From Dreissena polymorpha (taxonomy: Eukaryota; Mollusca; Bivalvia; Myida; Dreissenidae), in the NCBI RefSeq assembly GCF_020536995.1, contig NC_068367.1, positions 58,831,125-58,895,124 of the forward strand: a DNA stretch of 64,000 bases. The letters run 5' to 3'. The notes under the pieces are model-generated. The model was not told where the DNA came from. It was given only the letters and a program-made list of their open reading frames with translations, and did no database searches. Each line of letters begins with the position of its first letter. Within the stretch, counting starts at the first letter, position 1. Positions 36,180 to 50,300 of the stretch are shown here, piece by piece. A program made the translations under genes and the position numbers.

Positions 36180-36446
36180 ATGGGTATAGCTATGGCAAAT
36201 GATAGTAGAGTGACGTTTGCAGCCGAAACATTGACCTACAACAATACAAGCGCCGAAAACAGCACGTTTTCAGTGTTCGATTCTGCGAACAAGACAACAG
36301 CGGCGGAGTGGTTAGACGTTCGGCTATTGAAAGCTGTTGTACTCTGCGTTGTCATAGTAATTATGATCGCAATGAGTTGTAGGTTCGTGTTCCGGTCGTT
36401 TTCGAGGTACGTCGATGACGGAAGCGACCGAAAGGACGAAGAGTGA
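36180..36446 (+). CDS. Possible small single-pass membrane protein (88 aa)
   Basis: I do not recognise this protein. It has an N-terminal half with potential N-glycosylation sites (NNTS, NSTF, NKTT), no signal peptide, one membrane segment (LLKAVVLCVVIVIMIAMSC) and a short charged tail ending DRKDEE. The layout resembles small single-pass channel subunits such as KCNE, but no sequence motif supports that. Codon use looks coding-like, with mixed third positions in an AT-rich setting. An AATAAA at 36877 could end a single-exon transcript. Alternatively GAAGA|GTGAGT at the end could be a donor, making this a first exon. Confidence 0.45.
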   Translation: MGIAMANDSRVTFAAETLTYNNTSAENSTFSVFDSANKTTAAEWLDVRLLKAVVLCVVIVIMIAMSCRFVFRSFSRYVDDGSDRKDEE

Positions 36447-36876
36447 GTAGAGTAGTTCTTTTTAGTTATTTGACTGAGTTAATAGTGAACAAAAAGCGAA
36501 AACCATCCGGTCCGAGTTAATAACGCGCTTCTCACGTAAGCGGCCCGTGTGCGTTTAGTCGGTGATCGCCATAACGGCCAGGCAGGGTTTCCTCCGGATA
36601 CTCCGGCCTCCCCCACAACACAAGACCACGCCGAAATTGAAATCCATTCGGTAAAAAGATAATAATAGCTGGACATTTCAGCTGTATTCAAAATTAGTTA
36701 ATACTTTCGTGAGTGTAAAAGAGAATACAGAATTAACGGGGCTCGAAGGAGTTTACACAGGGGCTGGACAGAATGTAAACACACCGTTAAAAACTTCATT
36801 TTGCAAATAGCTCAAGTTATTGAAATACATCTTTACCACATGAAATACAGTTTGTGTCGATATTTTAAGATTAAAG

Positions 36877-36882
36877 AATAAA
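36877..36882 (+). promoter_or_regulatory. Candidate polyadenylation signal AATAAA
   Basis: Lies 430 bp after the stop of the small membrane protein frame. Position only; no independent support. Confidence 0.25.
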
Positions 36883-36914
36883 AGCTTGAATACGTCTGAA
36901 ATCGGTGCCAAATT

Positions 36915-37367
36915 TCACGTTGCGTGCAGCATGACCGTGTACATGGATGCTGTACACATCGAAGTTTTGACCAAGAACATGGGCTTATTTAATAAAGTAA
37001 TTCTGATGTATTTCACATCGCCATGCATATGCACAACATGATGTTGAAAATCTTTATAAAGATTGTTTAAAAAAATGAATTTGAAGAAGCTGCACTTGCC
37101 GGTGTGTTTACATCCATAAACGTGCAATTGTGAACCCCACAAAGTCACGTGATCCGGCACCCTGATAGGTCTATAAGGTAGGTGTGCTTGGACACACTCA
37201 GTGTCTAGTGTAGCCTCAGGCGTGGAAGGACCTTGTAAAAGTTCGAATATACAAACGTGCGAGTTTAGATTAAAGTCAGTGAGCCTGGCAATAACGGTAC
37301 GAAATTTTCCAAATTTTAACGTCAATAGATATGTTTCTTTGCATTTTTGTTTTTGTTCACATGACAT
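36915..37367 (-). other. Unassigned 150-codon open frame
   Basis: Open from ATG to stop on the minus strand with no recognised domain, signal peptide or splice-linked neighbour. It is long for this AT-rich setting, but no other evidence supports it. Most likely chance. Confidence 0.15.
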
Positions 37368-38479
37368 TTTACATTAGTATTGGCAATTATATAAATATTG
37401 TAACATATTGTAACTTGTTGATAATGTATTTTGTATCTTAACTTAGAATGTTGTACTACCATGTCCTGTTAATGAATATATTACATACTGAATGATATAC
37501 CCAATGTATTTTATACATAATTTAGCTATCAACATACGTGTTTATATTTACATGTTTATTAATCTTCATTCGTGTATCTCGCATCTATTTTTACAAGATA
37601 AAACATATACAAAATAAGCAGAACGTCGTTTTGCAAATCTCTTATGCTTTGTTTCCCGAAACGGTTGATTTATTATCTTGAACGTCTGATATTATTCCTT
37701 AAAACATACGACCATGTAACCAGTCGATGAAAAGAATACTCTCACTACATTTTCCTAGTTTAAATCAAATGTTACAAGAGAGTTTTTCATGGACTCTTCA
37801 TTAAAAAGGGGTTAATTGTAAGTTCGATGCAGAAGCGGGAAAGGATAGTATTCAAATAATGCTTATGCGGTTCGGAAGTACTATTATTTAAATAAATATA
37901 ATATGTTCAAGAATTATATAACCACTTCTTACAATTTGGAAAAATTAGGTCCACATACACTGGAGATGGGTTGAATTACTAGATACACAGGTGTATGATA
38001 ATCCGGAATTTAGTGGCATGTTGTCACCTAAATAAAACAATGGCTGAGGAACCAAAGATGAGCGATGTGGTTCACTAAATACGCAATTATATGATATAAA
38101 AACAATAAGCGAGTATGTTACTTAATAACATACGGTGATACTATAATATTCTATAATATATGTGTATTGACGTTGTTACATATGTTCGTCACTGTTTGAA
38201 AGACAAACATTATATAACATGGCTACTTAAATACGCCACTTTACGATAAATAATCACAGAGTGACGCCACTTGCATAGAGCGACACTTCTACTTAAATAC
38301 GCAACTACATTATATGTCAGCATAGAGCATCACTTCTACATAAATACACCTCTGTGTGATAAATCAGCAAAGAGCGACGCTGCTAATTAATACGCAACTA
38401 TTTGCTAAATAAGCATAGAGCGACAGTGCAACTTAAATACGCAACTACATGGCACTTCATAAATACGTTACTGTACAAT

Positions 38480-38890
38480 AAATATAGGATCTGACACGAG
38501 TTGTCATATCATACCATATTTTATTACACGTGTTCAGGGATTTTGTTTGTAAGCGAGCCCTTGGCGAGCTTACTAACGAATTTCCTCGACGAGTTTAATA
38601 AAATATGGTATGAAATGACAACGAGTGTCAGATCTTTTTAATCACATGCTAGTTTTAAATGAGCCAGTTGAATAAATATTAACGCAAACATGATAAATCC
38701 CGAATGTTGTTAACATTTCGTGACGTCATTCGACGTTGCAATGTCATTTCAGCAAAATAACAAAATGTTATTGGTCAATCGAACGAAAACTAAGCCAATG
38801 AAAACGCTTAAACAGAATATTACACATGTGTAATACAAAAATATATTCGTAATGGTTCTATCACATGGCATACAGGGTATGGCATGTGAT
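38480..38890. mobile_element. Palindrome-headed element inside the satellite (family B)
   Basis: The hairpin arms GGATCTGACACGAGTTGTCAT and ATGACAACGAGTGTCAGATC enclose TACCATATTTTATTA / TAATAAAATATGGTA and a centre GTAAGCGAGCCCTTGGCGAG. A tail of about 250 bp follows, ending GGCATGTGATAAATC. Non-coding. Confidence 0.65.
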
Positions 38891-41863
38891 AAATCAGCAT
38901 AGAGCGACGGTGCTTCTTGAATAAGCAACTATATGACAATTCAGCATAAAGCTACGCTGCTACTTAATATGCAACTATTTAGTAAATCAGTATAGGGCGA
39001 TAGTGCAACTTAAATTCGCAACTACGTGATATATCAGCATAGAGCAACACTTCTATATAAATACACGACTGTATAATAATTTAGATCGACGCTGCTTCTT
39101 GAATACGCAACTATATGACACATCACAACTCAACGACGCTTCTACTTAAAACGCAACAACATGATTAATCAGCTTTGAACGACGGTGCTATTTAAATACG
39201 CAACTATATGATAAACGAGCATTTAATGACGCTGATATATCAGCACAGAGCGACGTTTCGAGTCAAAAACGAAACTATTTGATTAATACGAAAATAGCAA
39301 CATTGCTGCTTGAATACGCAACTATATGATATGATAATTCAGCATAGAGGGACACTGCCTTTAAATATGTAACTATATTACAAACTAGAATAGAGCGACG
39401 CTGCTACTTAAACTCGCAAATATATGATAAATCAGCATATAGCGTGCTTACTATTACATTGCAACGTGGATTATAAACCACCATTTAGTATAATTGCTAC
39501 TTTATTACGCCACGCCATAATAATTCAGTATTGAATGACACTGCTAGTAAAATTTGCAAGTATATGATAAATCAGCATTGTAAAACGCTGCTTTTTAATT
39601 TAAACCACCACTGAGCGAAGTTGCCATGTGCATAAATATGTTGCTGTAATATAAATCAACATTGAACGACACTGCTACATAAACACGCAAATATATGACA
39701 AATCAGCAAAGATCGACGCCGCTACATAAATACACCACTGTATGACACATTGGCATAGAGCGACATAATTACATAAATACGTCACTGTATTATTAATCAG
39801 CATAGAGTAACGCTGCTATTTAAATACGCAACTATATGATAAATCTGCACAGAGCGACGCTGCTACTTAAATACGCAACTATATGATATATAAGCACAGA
39901 GCTACGCTGCTACTTCAATACGCAACTTAAGGATACATCAGCACAGAGTGACACTGCTACTTAATACGCAACTATATGGTACGTCAGCAGAGAGCAACGC
40001 TGCTACTTAAATACGCAACTTAATGATAAATCAGCACAGAACGACGCTGCAACTTAAATACGCAACTATATGATATATAAAAACAGAGCTACGCTGCTAC
40101 TTAAATACGCAATTTAAGGATAAATCAGCACAAAGCGACGCTGCTACTTAAATACGCAATTTAAGGATAAATCAGCACAAAGCGACGCTGCTACTTAAAT
40201 ACGCAACTATATGATATATAAGAACAGAGCTACGCTGCTACTTAAATACGCAACTTAAGGATAAATCAGCACAGAGCGACGCTGCTACTTAAATACGCAA
40301 GTTTATAATATATAAGAACAGAGTTACGCTGCTACTTAAATACGCAACTTAAGGATAAATCAGCACAGAGCGACGGTGCTACTTAAATACGCAACTATAT
40401 GATATATAAGAACAGAGCTACGCTGCTACTTAAATACGCAACTTTATTATAAATCAGCACAGAGCGACGCTGCTACTTTAATACGCAACTATATAATAAA
40501 TATAAGCACAGAGCTACGCTGCTACTTAAATACGCAACTTAAGGATACATCAGCACAGAGCGACACTGCTACTAAATACGCAACTATATGATAATTCAGC
40601 ACAAAGCGACACTGCTTCTTAAGCACACAGCTATATGATAAATCAGCACAAAGCGACACTGCTTCTTAAGCACACAACTATATGATAAATCAGCACACAG
40701 CGACACTGCTACTTAATACGAAACTATATGATAATCAGCACAGAGCGACACTTTTTCTAAAATACACAATTATATAATAAATCAGCACACAGCGACACTG
40801 CTTCTTAAACATACAACTATATGATAAATCAGCACACAACGACACTGCTACTTAATACACAACTATATGATTAATCAGAATAGAGCTGCGCTGCTACGTA
40901 AAAACACAACTGCATGATAAATCAGCGCAGCGCGACACTGCTTCTCAAATAGACAACTATATCATAAATCAGCACAGAGCGACACTGCTACTTAAAAACA
41001 CAACTATATGATCAATAAGCACAGAGAATCACCGCTTCTTAAATACACAACTATATGATAAATCAACAAAGAGAGTAACTGCTATTTAAATACACAACTA
41101 AATGATAAATCAGCACAGAGCTACGCTGCTTCTTTAATACGCAACTATGTGATAAATCAGCAAAGAGCTTCACTGCTCTTGATTACACAACTAAATGATA
41201 AATGAGCACAGAGCTCCGCTGCTTCGTAAGTACGCAACTAAATGATAAATCAGCACAGAGCTACGCTGCTTCGCAAGTACGCAACTATATGATGAATCAG
41301 CACAGAGCTACGCTGCTTCTTAAATACGCAACTATATGATAAATCAGCATAGAGCGACGCTTCTACTTAAATACGCAAGTATATGATATATCACCATTCA
41401 GCCACACTGCAACTTATATACGCAACTATATGATAAAACAGCACATTGCGACACTGCTACTGAAATACGCAACTATGTGATAAATCAGCACAGAGCTACA
41501 CTGCTATTTAAATACACAACTTTATGGTAAATCAGCATAGAGTGACACTGCTACTTAAATACACAACAATATATCAAATCAGCACAGAGCGACACTGCTA
41601 CTTAAATACGCAACTATATGTTTAATCAGAATAGAGCGACGCTGCTACTTAAATACACAACCATATATCAAATCAGCACAAAGCGACACTGCTACTTAAA
41701 TACACAACTATATGATAAATCAGCACAGAGCGACGCTGCTACTTAAATACGCAACTATATGATAAGTCAGCACAGAGCGACACTGCTATTTAAATACGCA
41801 GCTATATGATAAAACAGAATAGAGCGACGCTGCTACTTAAATGCGCAACTATATAGAGAATAC

Positions 41864-42975
41864 ATGGTTGATGCCGAGATGGAGAAAGTTTATCCGGTGA
41901 GGCTTAGAGAAAAAGAAAATAGGGCGAGCTTTAGCGAGCCCTATTTTTCTTTTTCGGGCCGAACCGGATAAACTTTCTCCATCTCGGCACCAACCATTGT
42001 GTTCGATTTATCCTGCTTCATCCCTTTGACACATTTTATCAAAGAAACATGATAAATTGACATAAAAATATAATTATTCTTGTCCTAAATTCATTAGGAC
42101 CGAATAACTACCGATTGTGTCACGTAAAACATAGTTCCACATTAAAACTGTTCCTTTTAATACTTTCCTATTGAAAAGATGACAAGAAACAAAAAACGAT
42201 TCGAGAATGTGATATCTTTCTTCATAAAAATGAAAACAAAATGCAGCAGCAAAACAAAAACTAAATTTTATTTACCTTAATGAAAACTTTAATCAATTGC
42301 TTATAACAATAAATTTTCAACGATATACACATCCATTTAATGTTCTTCCATCCCTTTGTCGAAATCCATTTCTGTTTTTCCATCTCTATTATCGAAATGT
42401 ATTTTAAATCACACTATTTTTTGGTAGCGTTTGTATCGAATGCTAACCATTCTGACCCAAAACTCGATTTACGAAATCGTAATCCTGTCGTAGGGAATTA
42501 TTTTATTCCTATCGAAGTTAATACTTACGAATGACAAACACACAATCCGAAATACTTTTATGGTTCGTTCGATGCTTTAAAATATTGAAAATAAAATACT
42601 GTTAAAACCACCACGTCAAAATTGTTGTCCCTAAAATCCTGAGAAAAACTAGATACATGTAGTACGTTTTGTCTTAGAAATGACGTCCCACTAGATACGT
42701 GATAAATTGCGTTATCATGTACATTTTGTAAATGAAAATGATAAATACGGAAAGCTGGTTAGGTAATATATTTTAAAGAAAAAAACAGGATGATATATAA
42801 TATAACGATAACATTCATGATGAGTACCAATACATTTCAAAGGTCAAATATTAGAACATGTTAATCGACGCCTAGGAATACATACTTACGGTTAGATCAC
42901 GGTTACGTGATGTACTGCCGGATATCAACTAGTTTATCCGACCCTGCTTTATTTTGTCAATGTATGCAACAGAGG
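41864..42975. mobile_element. Palindrome-headed element inside the satellite (family C)
   Basis: The hairpin at 41868-41995 has arms GATGGAGAAAGTTTATCCGG / CCGGATAAACTTTCTCCATC around AAATAGGGCGAGCTTTAGCG. A body of about 1 kb is bounded by TTTATCCTGCTTC near 42007 and GAGGCAGGATAAA near 42972, which are inverted. There is no recognisable protein; an open frame at 42340-42534 looks spurious. Confidence 0.65.
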
Positions 42976-43861
42976 CAGGATAAATGATAAATCAACATAG
43001 AGCGACACTGCTACTTAAATACGCAACTATATAATTAATCAACATAAAGCGACACTGCTTCTTAAAGTCACAACTATATGATAATTCAGCATAGAGCGAA
43101 GTTGCTCCTTTGATACGCAACTATATGATATATCAGCACAGAGCGACAATGCTTCATAAATACGCCTCTGAATGATATATCATAATAGAGCGACACTGCT
43201 ACATAAATACGCAACTTTATGATAAATCGCAAAAGAACGACATTGCTACATAAATACGCAACTATATCATAAATCAACTCACGGCGACACTTCTACATAA
43301 ATACGCAACTTAATAATAAATCAGCATAGAGCGACACTGCTACTTTAAAACGCAATTTTATGATAAATCAGCACAGAGCGACGCTGCTACTTAAATACTC
43401 AACTATATGATAAATTAGCACAGAGCGACGCTACTACTCAAATACACAACTATATGATATATTCGCATTGAACGACGCTTCTGCATAAATACGCAACTAT
43501 ACAATAACCAGGTATTGAATGACGCTCTTACTTAAATCAAACAACCATGGAGCGAAGTTGCTATTTGAATGATAATATCGCTGTATTATAATCAACATAG
43601 AAGAAAGTACCAATAAACCGTTGATCGTCAAACAAAAAGGGTAATAGTTCTTTCCAACGGCACAACTTGAAATACGGTATGTCCACTTGTAATCCCCATT
43701 TTAAAGACAACTTGTAGTAATGTCACTACAGGACATCACCTTATTTATAAGCACAAAACACATAACAAAAAACTTAACGAAAACGCTTAATGGATTTAAG
43801 GAAATAAAGCCATGGTAAAACGGAACGCTATGTTGTATCTATGTCGTTCCTTAACAACATA

Positions 43862-44240
43862 GAGGATATTTGTTGGATTCGGTGGATTATCGATTTTAAT
43901 TCACGAGTGATCATAGAAAATAATATTTTCACGAGTGGCGCAGCCACGAGTGAAAATATACATTTTATATGATCACGAGTGAATTAAAATCGATAATCCA
44001 CCGAACCCAACAAATTTTCTTTTTATTTTATGCTTTATTTCACAGTTTATATACATTGTTAAAGAGTTTAACTAAAGAATTACGTTGGGAAAATGACGTC
44101 ATTTCGTCCAAAAAATGACGTCATTTAACATAAACAGTGAAAATTATCGATAATTTTCACTGATAATTTTCATTGTTTGAAACAGTGAAATTATCAGTTT
44201 TAATTCACTGATATTTCTCTATAAACCACAGGAAAGTATA
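43862..44240. mobile_element. Palindrome-headed element, copy 2 (family A)
   Basis: The hairpin arms GTTGGATTCGGTGGATTATCG and CGATAATCCACCGAACCCAAC enclose TTTTAATTCACGAGTGATCA and a centre TTTTCACGAGTGGCGCAGCC. The tail ends TTTCTCTATAAACCACAGG as in 23976-24302. It also carries several TGACGTCA-type motifs (44093-44125). Confidence 0.7.
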
Positions 44241-44984
44241 AAATAAAGTAAGATAATATGATTATATAGCCATACTATGGCACAGTCACAACAGAAAAGA
44301 TACATGGACAGTAATGCCATATGGGTTGCACTTAAATCGATTGCCTTCAAACCATTGTTGAAGTCCTGCGTTCAATACTTTTTGAGATTTGTGGATTGTT
44401 TTCCACCTGGTTAACACCCTTTAAAACAGTCGGCATACTAAACCCCGTTATTTTTCATTTCAGATGCCTAGCCGGCGAGACGAGGGCCTCGGCATACAGG
44501 GGTCATGGGATGAATATGCTGTTTGAAAGATAAACAATGCAGAAATAGGGGCATCCGGAAAGCATGTCAACAAACGGGACTGCTGAATCGTAGAGTATTT
44601 GGTATATACGGTTCGTAAAGATGCCAAACACTCGTTCTACCCAGGAAACCTATTAGACTGATTGCCAACAAAAGGTTGGACTCCGAAATTCGAAGGGCGC
44701 TTGGGTGTTTTTCAAAGAGAGCCGGCCTGACACCTAGTTCATATTCTTCAATAAAAGGAACTGTCTACTCATTAAACCAAACAAAATTTATACGACATGG
44801 GATGTAAAGGATTTGAATTAAATGGGCCCAAAACTACTTTGTGAACAAAATAAGCTAACAAGGTACAGTCCTCTGGATACTCTCGAGTAATCACATGCCC
44901 CTGGCACCACGTCTGATGAAATGTCCATTCGACGAATTGCATGGTTCTTAAGGTGAATTTAAATTACATGTTGATATGTCATAT

Positions 44985-45430
44985 CGTTCTTCTGATTATG
45001 CTGATATAGTTTTACTTCAAATCACACGGACACATCGCAGGTTATACTTGAAACCACACGGAAACGTTGCCATCTATTACTTCAAATCACAGGGGAAACA
45101 TCGCAAGTTATACTTGAAATCACACGGAAACATTGCATCTTTTACTTCAAATCACGCGGAAATATTGCATCTTTGACTTCAAATCACACGGAAACATTGC
45201 ATCTTTTACTTCAAATCACACGGAAATATTGCATCTTTTATTTCAAATGACACGGAAACAACGCATCTTTTACTTCAAATCACACGGAAACGTTGCATCT
45301 ATTACTTCAAATCACAGGGAAACATCGCATCTTTTACTTCAAATCACACGAAAACATTGCATCTTTTACTTCAAATCACACGGAAACGTTGCATCTATTA
45401 CTTCAAATCACAGGGAAACATCTCATGTTT
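44985..45430 (+). repeat. 32-bp minisatellite
   Basis: About fourteen units of ACTTCAAATCACACGGAAAC followed by ATTGCATCTTTT. The 32-bp unit rotates through all three frames, which explains the open but meaningless 102-codon frame here. Confidence 0.9.
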
Positions 45431-46734
45431 CGATCAGGTAAATCGTGTATCGCATAATTGCTTTTGCAAACTACATTTAAAGCAGAGAAGAAAAAAATAT
45501 GTATTTCAATCTGACACATCGTTGCTTATATTGCCGGTATAGTTGATGCACTTTCTCTTTCATTCACAGAGAACATCTGACAGGTTTCGGACTGTCATCA
45601 CTTCGACACACTAGTACTCCATAATTAAGTAAATACGTTTAAACTGTAAGTAAATGCAATTATTGCATTTGTAAAAGTGATCAAGCAGCGTACAAAATAC
45701 ATAAGAAAGCAGTATTATCATTACTTGACATAGAGCGGTTGAACGAAATGCACGTTGTTGTTCAGTCGTTCACAGGACTTACTAAGTCGTTCTAAATATT
45801 TTGTAAATAGTCCGAACGATTTACTAAGTCGCCATCCTATATCAATCGGAAAATCAGAAATATTTATCAAGGGAGCTTGGTAGTTTACGATCGAGAAAAT
45901 ACCTGGATGTAATTGATATTCTGATTGGCTAGACTTTTCTTGTTTTCATTAACGTTACCCTTACATTATTACTATTTACGAGTCTGAACGACATTTTCAT
46001 TCGGAAGCTACGGTCAAAGATATGTCTTTGTTGTTCTTGTTTTGTTTGTTACTTTACTATGCATTAAACTGTAACGATCGCATTATTTTCATTTAAGCAG
46101 AAAGGAACAATTCTTTGTTGAGGTTGTTGTTGTTGTTGTGTTGTTGTTGTTGTATTTACCGACTTCGTTACATACGCAAAATATTACATGCACGATGTTT
46201 TATGGAACACACGTTTTGAAGTTTGTAATGCTTATTCAAATTACTTCAATAATTTCAAATAATATGCAACATGAACTGCAGATTAATATCAAATACTGTT
46301 CTTTGACCCCTGCAGCTGTATATGACAAACAGAGCACGAAGTAAAGCATGCATTACATACGAACACCAAAACAATCAGGGTCTTAGCTTTGCTTACACGA
46401 ATTTGTGAGCCGAATTTAATAGGGCGTCTTTTGATGCATTCACCCCTCACCCCGAATTTTGTTTATCCATGGACTGTATAAGATGCATTTTGGCGTATAA
46501 TAAGTATATAAGTATTATCAACATGTTGCTAAGATCATAAATGTTATTGCAACGAACTAAAATGATGTCTAAATATTGAGAAATACTGTAATCAACATAT
46601 TAAATCTTAAAACGTTATTGATTTCGTTCCGAAAATATTGCGAAAAAACACAGTTTCATTTCTGAATTATGTGGTGAGTGTTTGAAAGGTTCGACATTTC
46701 AATGTTCTTCGGTTAAAGACTTATTTCAAAATAA
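45431..46734. other. No gene seen; GTT repeat
   Basis: A (GTT)n run lies at about 46120-46152. Otherwise AT-rich with no supported gene. Confidence 0.45.
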
Positions 46735-47035
46735 AGAGGAGGATATTTCATATAATCTAGATGTCTTTTACTATCAGTCGTAAAAGAAAAGAGAATGATA
46801 TTTCATAGAATCTAGATGACTTTTACTGTCAGTCGTTCAAGAAAAGACAATGATATTTCATAGAATCTGGATAGCTTTTATTGTCATTCGTACTAGTTCA
46901 GGAGGATATTTCATAGAATTTGGATGGCTTTTACTGTCAGTCGTACAAGAAAAGAGAATGATCAGTACTGGTTCAGGAGGATATTTCATAGAATCTGGAT
47001 GGCTTTTACTGTCAGTCGTACTGGTTCAGTGCTAG
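46735..47035 (+). repeat. Tandem units of about 60 bp
   Basis: Five variants of GATATTTCATAGAATCTGGA followed by TGGCTTTTACTGTCAGTCGT and either AAGAAAAGAGAATGA or ACTGGTTCAGGAG. Non-coding. Confidence 0.75.
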
Positions 47036-47161
47036 TTTGTGAAGCATGTTCCTCGCAAAATAATTTATTTCAAAACCATGTGCGAGTATCGCAAAGACGT
47101 CGCTAACGAACTTGACCAATATCAGGGCGCTCATTCAACAAATAATAATCTAAGTTAAGAC

Positions 47162-47310
<149 letters not shown>

Positions 47311-50300
47311 CCTTGGAAAAGTGTAAGCCGGGTTGGACAGGTACAGGTCGACATAGTCCTGCCACTATATATGTATTGCAATAAATACCTATCAACTGAG
47401 ATTGATCTGCCATGGATTAACAGGTTCACTCTGGGTATGCTGATAGTTTGATAACAGATGGCACTTCGATACCAGATAACAACAAAAGCCACGCGCGAGA
47501 GGTAAGTTCATCAGGCTTTTTAAAATTTATTTCATAAAGATTTGTTTTTAGACAAGGCGCATGGTCGAGTTTATAAATGTTGTATCCTTTTCTATTGCAA
47601 AGAAAAACATTTCGGAAGAATGGTAGGTTTTTCCCCCAAAAATAGAAAATTCGGTCGGAAAACAGTATAAACTGGATGAACAGTAAACATTTCAACACAA
47701 TAAAACTACTTAGAAATATTGCAAGAGATTGTTTGATATTCCAGCATGAAGAGTAATCACTGTGCTTCAAATACTGAAATTTTGATAGTATTCAATGAAA
47801 TATAAATGAATATAGAGCATTTTTTAATAGGTGGTATTCATGAAGTTGCTGATACTTTGATTCCCGATATAGGGCCCTTCGGATAAAAGAGACTTTCAAA
47901 AAATTGGGCACTCTGATAACCGAGTTTTATCTTCTACCTGAAATGCATTTATGTATATTATGGCTATTCTTACCAAACATTTTGAAGTACGAATCAATTT
48001 GAATTGTAAAGCCCGACACATTGGGAATCAATGCATAACGTAATTGCATACACATGTAAAATATAACCAATGGCGTTGTTCGTTTTCAAAAATCTTATTA
48101 CTATTAATTTATATAATTAATATTATAAGTGCAAATTTTAAATAAGCTTCAAATGCAGATTTCTGAAGTAATATATTTTAAGTGACGACCGAAATAATTG
48201 TCTAAGTAATACATTTGTTTTTAAGTGGTAAATTGAGATTAAGAGAATTGAAAATACACCGGATCATGTGGATCAACACGACTGTGTTCAATTAGACTTA
48301 TAGCAGGACTCTAGATAAGGCAAGCAAGGGGTCTTAAAGCAGCCAATACACCTCATAAAATCCTTTGTCATTGGTTCTCATTAGAATCGCATCATGAAGA
48401 CGATACTAATGCGTAGCCACATAATTTAAAAGAGATTGGAAAACTCCCTTTATATTGTGCTCTTCTTATAGGAAGAACTTCCCTTTACACTTCCCTTTCC
48501 CTTTCATTATCATATTCCAAAGGGATAAGAACATGTTTCGGTAATTCGTTTTTAATTTACGTCAGTACATACATTTTTATTTATTGCCTGCTTACTATAG
48601 CAGTATTCCACAGCGAATTCTGCATTTCTGATTCACTTAATAGTGTGTGTTATATATGGTAAAAAGTGTCGAGTTATCTGGAATCGAAGTGCCCTTGTCT
48701 TTGAGATGATCGGTAAAAGAAGTGTCCATGAAAATTTGGCATCCGACTCTTAAACACTTGACTTTCCTCAAATACGTAATTAAACTAAAATTTAACATGT
48801 AACATTAATGGACATATTGATCTTTTATTTCGATTAGTTGGCACGTTCTTGATTTATTTCAAAGTATTTTTATTTTGTTGAAATACGTACTGATCATCGA
48901 ATTCATGACAATTATCGATGAATTTTTTATCTCATTTTTTAGAATCCAGTTTTTTTCGAGACTTTCTTGCTCCGCAATACGAAGTACTATACCATCAATC
49001 GACCAAACAATGTTACGTTTCTGAAAACCAAATGATCAAAACGTAAATGCAAAAAGGCTGAAGAACTCAACTCTCGCGCGTGGCTTTTGTTGTTATCTGG
49101 CATCGAAGTGCCGTCTGTTTTCAAGGTATCCGCATACCCTGCGTGAGTTTTTTTTCTAAAAACCAAGCTTGATATTATAAGTAACGGATTTCATGAAGAC
49201 AAAATGTGAGTACATGTAGGGCATATTTGTTATATCATCAGAGTACTGAAATTGTTCAAGGTCAAGGCCATTTTCAAAGTTCAGAGTATTGACGTAATCC
49301 AAATTCATAGTTAGGTTATTTTTAGACTCTGCTTATACAGTAGCAGGCGGATCAACATGGACCATGCGAGCGCAATAAAGAACACACAAAAATATGATCG
49401 TTTAACGAATGTAAGTGGCGGGAATGCTGATCGTTTTGTTGTTTGCTTACTAAAATGAAAACAAACTTACCATTAATGTTTATAGGCCTGCATGTGATAG
49501 TATATGTTTATTTATAAATGACAGGTCGGTACTGTTTAGAAACAATACGAGTAGCGAAATAAACCTATATTAATCATCTAAGTTTTATAGGACACGGATC
49601 ATTATCAGAGTACATGCCTGTTCAGCGCAAAAGTGCTCTAACACTCCATGTTTAAACAAAAATGACCAAGCATATTGCAGCAATTATTTAGTATAAACGA
49701 ATAGCCAACAATGTTGGATGCCATAATTTAAATATTCACCATAAATGAAGTTATTTGTACCTAAATATCATTCTATTGACAATAAAAAGAAGTGTTAATT
49801 TTATACGTAGCATGACCTGAAGATTGAGCTAAGACAGACCATGTTGAAGTCGATGCAAAATTTGACAATGTGTATTAACATTTTAATATGATAACATTTT
49901 GATATGCCATGTTCTGTATAAAAACATAGCGGACCCCTTAATCGGTCAGTTCTCTGATTGCTATTTAAAAAGCGAGTCGATGAGAAAGACAGAACTGTAG
50001 TCATGAAACATTTGCAGCGATGACAGACCAAGTATTAAAGGGGTCTGTCTATATATGGAGCGTTCTCGGAGACGCTTAGAACTAGTTCTACCCAAGAAAC
50101 AGACTCAAAAGTGTTTGCAGACACCTAATTTAAATTTAACTTGTGAGATACCTAATAAGACTAGACCGATACGACAAACATGAATATCAACACCGGTTAA
50201 TGCGTAACCGCATTAAGTTTTATACAATGTTTATGTACTTTTTAAGGTATAAAATTGGCATTTGCATAGTTAAAGACACTAAACTTTTAAATTAATTGTT

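Larger units (their letters stand above)
38020..43610. repeat. 47-bp satellite array with two inserted elements
   Basis: The consensus unit is CGACGCTGCTACTTAAATAC followed by GCAACTATATGATAAATCAG and CACAGAG. Very roughly 80-90 units span 38200-41850 and 42975-43610; the left edge from 38020 is badly decayed. The middle (about 39990-40560) is most uniform and shows a two-unit period of 94-95 bp. Insertions lie at about 38480-38890 and 41864-42975. No coding. Confidence 0.9.

Noticed and set aside
38200-43610. CRISPR-like appearance of the regular repeats
   Set aside because: The units abut with no unique spacers, and the window is clearly eukaryotic. It is a satellite.
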